Assembly: GCA_963971535.1 (NCBI GenBank)
Contig: CAXASK010000014.1
Span: 1,081,805 to 1,145,804 of the forward strand
Direction: 5' to 3'
DNA from: Notolepis coatsorum
Taxonomy: Eukaryota; Chordata; Actinopteri; Aulopiformes; Paralepididae
Length of the DNA: 64,000 nucleotides
Shown here in pieces: positions 38,701 to 46,500 of the stretch. Positions within the stretch are counted from its first letter, which is position 1; each line of letters begins with the position of its first letter. The position numbers and the translations under genes were made by a program. Under the pieces are notes generated by a model that did not search any database, was not told the DNA's origin, and saw nothing but the letters and a program-made list of their open reading frames with translations.

Positions 38701-41700
38701 GTCGTGGTAAAGACTTTTCAGAGGCACCTCCCACTTAAAAGAGTACTGTCGTGGTAAAGACTTTTCAGAGGCACCTCCCACTTAAAAGAGTACTGTCGTG
38801 GTAAAGACTTTTCAGAGGCACCTCACTTAAAAGAGTACTGTCGTGGTAAAGACTTTTCAGAGGCACCTCACTTAAAAGAGTACTGTCGTGGTAAAGACTT
38901 TTCAGAGGCACCTCACTTAAAAGAGTACTGTCGTGGTAAAGACTTTTCAGAGGCACCTCACTTAAAAGAGTACTGTCGTGGTAAAGACTTTTCAGAGGCA
39001 CCTCACTTAAAAGAGTACTGTCGTGGTAAAGACTTTTCAGAGGCACCTCACTTAAAGAGTACTGTCGTGGTAAAGACTTTTCAGAGGCACCTCACTTAAA
39101 AGAGTACTGTCGTGGTAAAGACTTTTCAGAGGCACCTCACTTAAAAGAGTACTGTCGTGGTAAAGACTTTTCAGAGGCACCTCTCACTTAAAAGAGTACT
39201 GTCGTGGTAAAGACTTTTCAGAGGCACCTCACTTAAAACGAGAGTACTGAGTTACTGACATGAAAGACTTTTCAGAGGCACCTTTTAGAACGAGCTCACT
39301 TAAAACGGAGTGCTGTTGTGTTATATAAAGACCTTTCCCTCTCCTCCTCGGCTCCCGTTTGCTAAGGTTAACTTTTGGTGGTCATTATTTCAACTGGTTG
39401 TATTCCAAAGTCAGCCCGATCTCGCTTAAAATACGCAAATAAAGTAAAGTTCACGATTCGATTAATTAATCAGTCAATTCCCCCCCAAAAATTTGAATAC
39501 ACAAATGTGGCTGGGGGAACTGATTCACTCAGCATGAATGGACTATAGGTCAATAAAAACAATACACACAAAAAAAACAAAGACATTTATTTTTAATTTT
39601 AATTTAGATTAATTTAGATTATAATAGATTCTAACATATTCAAATCGATGCATCGAATCCAACACATTAGAATCTATGCATTTCGATTAATCGATGCATC
39701 GTTACACCCCTATCTAGCATCAATCAAAACGCTGGCTGATATTTGTATTCCTGTGTTCAGAGGAAGCTCTGCTCGGCCCAGAGAGGAACCATCTTAGATT
39801 CATGAAAATGATTCCTAGCACATGTTAAACACAAGTCACAAATGATAAATAACTTGTGAATCGTTGCGTCTCCGGAGTGTTTTAGATGCATTTTTGAGGG
39901 CAGCTACAGTATTATGTTGGTCATTATGAATTCAAAGTTTCTGCCAAAGCTATGGATGGAATTACAGTTGTTGGCCTTAGAAAGATGCTACCTACTGAAA
40001 ACTCTATACCACCAGTACAACACAGTGTTGGTGTGTGTTAATGCCTTAACTGTCTGACTAATAATTCTATGGACACTAAAAGCACAGTCACTGCTTTGTC
40101 ACGTTTCAATACTTCTGGAATGATGAGAAGTACGAGACATCATTCATATCTGCTCGGATACGATGTCATCATAACGCAGCTTTATTATTAAACATCACAT
40201 CATTGCTTATAGATTCAATTGAATCCGGGCTGCTTGTATTTCATCATCACCTTTATTAATAATAACAGTATTGGCTAGCTATAATGAAATGGAATGTGTG
40301 TGATGTGAATCATAATTTGCACTACTTTAAACCATTTGACCGTAGACATTAGACTCTTAAGTATCTTATTATACTCTGTTTGACATGTAGACATTAGACT
40401 CTGAGTATCTTATTATACTCTGTTTGGCATGTAGACATTAGACTCTTAACCCTTTATCTGCCAGAGATTATTCTGATCTTAATCCACTCTCTGCCACCAC
40501 TGTAAGTCTATGGAGATGTTCCCCTTCTTTGCAGGGCTATAACTTTTTAAATTGTATTGCTAAATTGACATTACTATGGCCCATTCGACATCAAGTATCT
40601 ATCGTTTAGGATGTAGCAACGTTCTACTTTTTCATTCACACATTCATACTAAAATATGGTCTAAAGTATAAATATGTTTTTATCGTTTTCAGCAGCATTC
40701 CATAGAACGTGAGTTATAGACATAAATACATATATTAGATCATCAAATGTAGTTTGATACCGATTGACGTCAGATAAAAAATTTCAATTGACGAAATATG
40801 GGTGAGCACCACTTCCGGCCGCTCACTTCCGGTTTTGGCACCTCGCCGATCGGCCACCAGATGGCGGTCTTGCACCGTTGGAGAGTTGAGAGGAGCTCTA
40901 CAGCACACGTCAAGTCTCCGTGGGTGAAATATGATTGCCATGACAGATTTTTGAAATATTGATCTCAAAGACGCTGTACGACGTCATTGGCAGATTACGC
41001 ATGGCGAGGAATGACGTCTAAACACGTCATTGGCGATTAAAGGGTTAAGTATCTTATTATACTCTGTTTGACCCAGAGACATTAGACGTTGAAATGACAC
41101 TGTCCTGGTGTTCTTCCTTGTCTCTGCAGCGTCTTTCTCAAGTCTGAAGACTGAGCTACAGAGAGTGAAGACGGAGAAGGATCAGGTATAGTACAGAAGG
41201 CTTCAAACTCAAACATTCTAAACTGGTCCAAGTATATTTCCTGTTAGTCTAGTCAGACCACCAGCGTTCTGCTTGGTGCCACATTTTGGTGCCAGTTCTA
41301 TTGAAGCCTGTATTCAAATTCTAAATACACCAGCTATCTGAGGAACTATACATCAACCGATATATCAAACGTTAGTCAGTTAAAAGAAAACGCCAACATT
41401 TTGGGACATTAGCTCACAGTCTTCTCCAGAGAGAGACTAGAAGATAGATACCAGTTTCCTCTCTGTGCGTTCAGTAGAAAGCCATCTGGCTGCACGTTAG
41501 CCTAGCTTAGCACAATGAATGGAAGCGGACATGGCCGGTTAGCCTAGGCATTGTCCAACTAACACCTCTCCCGAAGGCTAACCGGCCATGTCCGCTTCCA
41601 TTCATTGTGCTAAGCTAGGCTAACGTGCAGCCAGATAGCTTTCTACTGAACGCACAGAGAGGGAACTGGTATCTATTAGGGATGGGCATTTTTTTTGAAA

Positions 41701-43497
41701 AATCCAGATAGATTGATCGCAGGGAAAAGGGAAAAAAAACTCGAAACAAATAAAATAAAATATATATTTTTGAATATTATTGTTTTTATTTGTTTTTTAC
41801 TTTGGTCATTCACATATATGTTTAAGGAAACCAACAATCAGTTATAATCTTACACATATATGTGAAACAAATATGTAAAAAAAAATATATATATATTAAA
41901 AAAAGAAATCATAATAATTATTAATAATTTAAGATCGATTTTCCCCTAGTATCTATCTCCTCGTCTCTCTCTGGAGAAGACGGTGAGCTAATGTCCCAAA
42001 ATGTCGGCGTGTTCCTTTAACGATGCAACACAGTGAGAGTACTGTTCCGTCGCTACTGGTTGTAAAGGAGCTGTGTGTTCTGTGCAGCTGGAGAGCAGCC
42101 TATCGGAGAACAGTCGGACCCTGCAGAAGGTGCAGAGCCTGGCGGCCGGTCTGGAGCAGCAACTGAGGGAGCTCACCACCACTAAGGTCAGAGGTCAACA
42201 CACCCGTTGCCTCTATTGCTAAAGGTCAAAATGTGTTATTTGCGTGTTATCCGCGGTATGCACAGGTCTGCGCAGAGATTGCGGAGCTCTGCAGAGGCTC
42301 TGCTAACCAGGCCCAAATGACACTCTGTGGAGCAAACTGAACCAGGCCCAAATGACACTCTGTGGAGCAAACTGAACCAGGCCCAAATGACACTCTGTGG
42401 AGCAAACTGAACCAGGCCCAAATGACACTCTGTGGAGCAAACTGAACCAGGCCCAAATTACACTCTGTGGAGCAAACTGAACCAGGCCCAAATGACACTC
42501 TGTGGAGCAAACTGAACCAGGCCCAAATTACACTCTGTGGAGCCAACTGAACCAGGCCCAAATGACACTCTGTGGAGCAAACTGAACCAGGCCCAAATGA
42601 CACTCTGTGGAGCAAACTGAACCAGGCCCAAATGACACTCTGTGGAGCAAACTGAACCAGGCCCAAATTACACTCTGTGGAGCAAACTGAACCAGGCCCA
42701 AATTACACTCTGTGGAGCAAACTGAACCAGGCCCAAATGACACTCTGTGGAGCAAACTGAACCAGGCCCAAATTACACTCTGTGGAGCAAACTGAACCAG
42801 GCCCAAATGACACTCTGTGGAGCAAACTGAACCAGGCCCAAATTACACTCTGTGGAGCAAACTGAACCAGGCCCAAATGACACTCTGTGGAGCAAACTGA
42901 ACCAGGCCCAAATTACACTCTGTGGAGCAAACTGAACCAGGCCCAAATGACACTCTGTGGAGCAAACTGAACCAGGCCCAAATGACACTCTGTGGAGCAA
43001 ACTGAACCAGGCCCAAATGACACTCTGTGGAGCAAACTGAACCAGGCCCAAATTACACTCTGTGGAGCAAACTGAACCAGGCCCAAATGACACTCTGTGG
43101 AGCAAACTGAACCAGGCCCAAATGACACTCTGTGGAGCAAACTGAACCAGGCCCAAATGACACTCTGTGGAGCAAACTGAACCAGGCCCAAATTACACTC
43201 TGTGGAGCAAACTGAACCAGGCCCAAATGACACTCTGTGGAGCAAACTGAACCAGGCCCAAATTACACTCTGTGGAGCAAACTGAACCAGGCCCAAATTA
43301 CACTCTGTGGAGCCAACTGCGTACGCCACAGATATCATGTGATAAATGATGGAGGGAGGAGGGGTTGGAAGACATGAAAACTGCTGAACTATTGTCCGAA
43401 AACCGATATATAAAAAAATAAATATATATATATATATACATTGTATATACATTTATCTATATGTATATATATCCACATTGTACACACTGTATATATA

Positions 43498-43534
<37 letters not shown>

Positions 43535-46500
43535 TGGCATGGAAACAGTTGTCTGGGGTGTTGAGGGTGCAATGGGAGCAGACATCTGTGCTTGCAAATC
43601 CCATTTGAAACATCCTGTGCTGTGTGATATGTACTCTGTGTAACACCTCATATTGGATTAATTGAAGGTTAGTGTTGTTAGTCATTGTGAATGTGTTGGT
43701 GCAAATTAGTTCCCAGGGTACGGCATTGGGAGAGAAAGCCAAGTCCTGTTCCCGTTTTGTGAAGGGGAGATGGAATGTAGTGTTTGCGCTTGCCAATATT
43801 TTGTATATTTTTTGAAGATATTTTCTTCTGTGATTTTATTCATTGCTAATATAATTGGAGGTGGTTCAAGAGCATTTTGTGTAGTGTTAATTTTAGTTTT
43901 CAAAATGGATTTCAGCTGTAGAAATAGGAAACATTGCATTTCAATCTAATCTAATCCAATCCGTGTTTCACACACTGAGCAGCCTCTCACAGACTCCATC
44001 CTTTGGGAATTCTTATTGTGACATTAAGGAGACGCTGTGTGCGAGCTGTAAACTGAAAGACATCAAACCTGATCATAATACTAACGGTTCTTTTCAAATT
44101 GGATCAAGGCTGCATTTCAGATTTGAAGGCGGTCTTAGTGCGCCATCTAGTGGTTGAAATCAGCAGCTAGTATGCAGGGGGTAGTACTGGCTAACGGTAC
44201 ATGACACTTTAAAGGTCCAATCTGTCACATAAAAGAAAAATAAATATATATTATTATTATTATATATATTTTTTGATCTGGAAGAGTGTTTACAATATTA
44301 CCAACGTAAACTAATCGTATAACAAAAATACAGCAAATGTATTTAAAAACTCATATTTACCTTGACAGCATGTTGTCTAGTGTTAGTCCTTGTATCCAGA
44401 GCTCAGGCTGTTCCACAATCTAGGTGCTGCGGTGGAGAAAGCTCTGTCTCCCCTAGTCTTGAGCCTGGTTCTGGGCACCAATGACCTAGTGTTAGTCCTT
44501 GTATCTAGAGCTCAGTCAGCTAGAGAATGACAGCATGTTGTCTAGTGTTAGTCCTTGTATCCAGAGCTCAGTCAGTCAACTAGAGAATGACAGCATGTTG
44601 TCTAGTGTTAGTCCTTGTATCTAGAGCTCATTCAACTAGAGAATGACAGCATGTTGTCTAGTGTTAGTCCTTGTATCAAGAGCTCAGTCAACTAGAGAAT
44701 GACAGCATGTTGTCTAGTGTTAGTCCTTGTATCCAGAGCTCAGTCAGTCAACTAGAGAATGACAGCATGTTGTCTAGTGTTAGTCCTTGTATCTAGAGCT
44801 CAGTCAGTCCACTAGAGAATGACAGCATGTTGTCTAGTGTTAGTCCTTGTATCTAGAGCTCCGTCAGTCAACTAGAGAATGACATCATGTTGTCTAGTGT
44901 TAGTCCTTGTATCTAGAGCTCAGTCAACTAGAGAATGACAGCATGTTGTCTAGTGTTAGTCCTTGTATCTAGAGCTCAGTCAGTCCACTAGAGAATGACA
45001 GCATGTTGTCTAGTGTTAGTCCTTGTATCTAGAGCTCAGTCAACTAGAGAATGACAGCATGTTGTCTAGTGTTAGTCCTTGTATCTAGAGCTCAGTCAAC
45101 TAGAGAATGACAGCATGTTGTCTAGTGTTAGTCCTTGTATCTAGAGCTCAGTGAACTAGAGAATGACAGCATGTTGTCTAGTGTTAGTCCTTGTATCCAG
45201 AGCTCTGTCAGTCAACTAGAGAATGACAGTATGTTGTCTAGTGTTAGTCCTTGTATCTAGAGCTCAGTCAGTCAACTAGAGAATGACAGCATGTTGTCTA
45301 GTGTTAGTCCTTGTATCTAGAGCTCAGTCAACTAGAGAATGACAGCATGTTGTCTAGTGTTAGTCCTTGTATCTAGAGCTCAGTCAGTCAACTAGAGAAT
45401 GACAGCATGTTGTCTAGTGTTAGTCCTTGTATCTAGAGCTCAGGCAACTAGAGAATGGCAGCATGTTGTCTAGTGTTAGTCCTTGTATCTAGAGCTCAGT
45501 CAACTAGAGAATGACAGCATGTTGTCTAGTGTTAGTCCTTGTATCTAGAGCTCAGTCAACTAGAGAATGACAGCATGTTGTCTAGTGTTAGTCCTTGTAT
45601 CTAGAGCTCAGTCAACTAGAGAATGACAGCATGTTGTCTAGTGTTAGTCCTTGTATCTAGAGCTCAGTCAGTCAACTAGAGAATGACAGCATGTTGTCTA
45701 GTGTTAGTCCTTGTATCTAGAGCTCAGTCAACTAGAGAATGACAGCATGTTGTCTAGTGTTAGTCCTTGTATCTAGAGCTCAGTCAGTCAACTAGAGAAT
45801 GACAGCATGTTGTCTAGTGTTAGTCCTTGTATCAGTCTGTTGTTGTCGTGTCTTATTTTGATCACTGACTGGGCCTTTAACAGTAATACTGTTATATAAT
45901 ACAGTAACACTACTATATACAAGAGTGCAGTGCACTGGAATCTAGTCTATCCTGCGCAAGTTTGATAGTGTGTGCGTGTGTGTGTGTGTGCGTGTGTGTG
46001 TGTCTCCATGGTTACAGAATGCACTAGAGAGCCACGTCCTGGATGAGAAGGACAAAGCGCTGCGGCTACAGACTGAGCTGGACGTCAGTGAGCAGGTCCA
46101 GAAAGACTTCGTCAAACTGTCTCAAACCCTACAGGTGAGACGTGATGTTACCATGGTTACCACGGTGTTATTAAACCCTCTACAGGTGAGACATGATGTT
46201 ACCATGGTTACCACGGTGTTATTAAACCCTCTACAGGTGAGACATGATGTTACCATGGTTACCACGGTGTTATTAAACCCTACAGGTGAGACATGATGTT
46301 ACCATGGTTACCACAGTGTCGAACCCTACAGGTGAGACATGGTCTGGTTGCCATGGTTACCACGGTGTTATACCCTACTAAGGCTGTCCCCGAACCCTGT
46401 TTTTGGGATTCGAACTTCGTCAGGGTTTTTCGAACGAACGTTCGAACCTTCTTTTTTAATTAAAAAGAAAAGAAAAAAATTTGTAATTTATTTTTTATTT

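Noticed and set aside
31073-39046. Repeated minus-strand frames [15 protein letters not shown]
   Set aside because: The frame exists only because pure units are 45 bp, and it ends at each 47-bp unit.
30755-39245. CRISPR-like array
   Set aside because: Units are contiguous with no unique spacers, in a vertebrate intron. It is a minisatellite.
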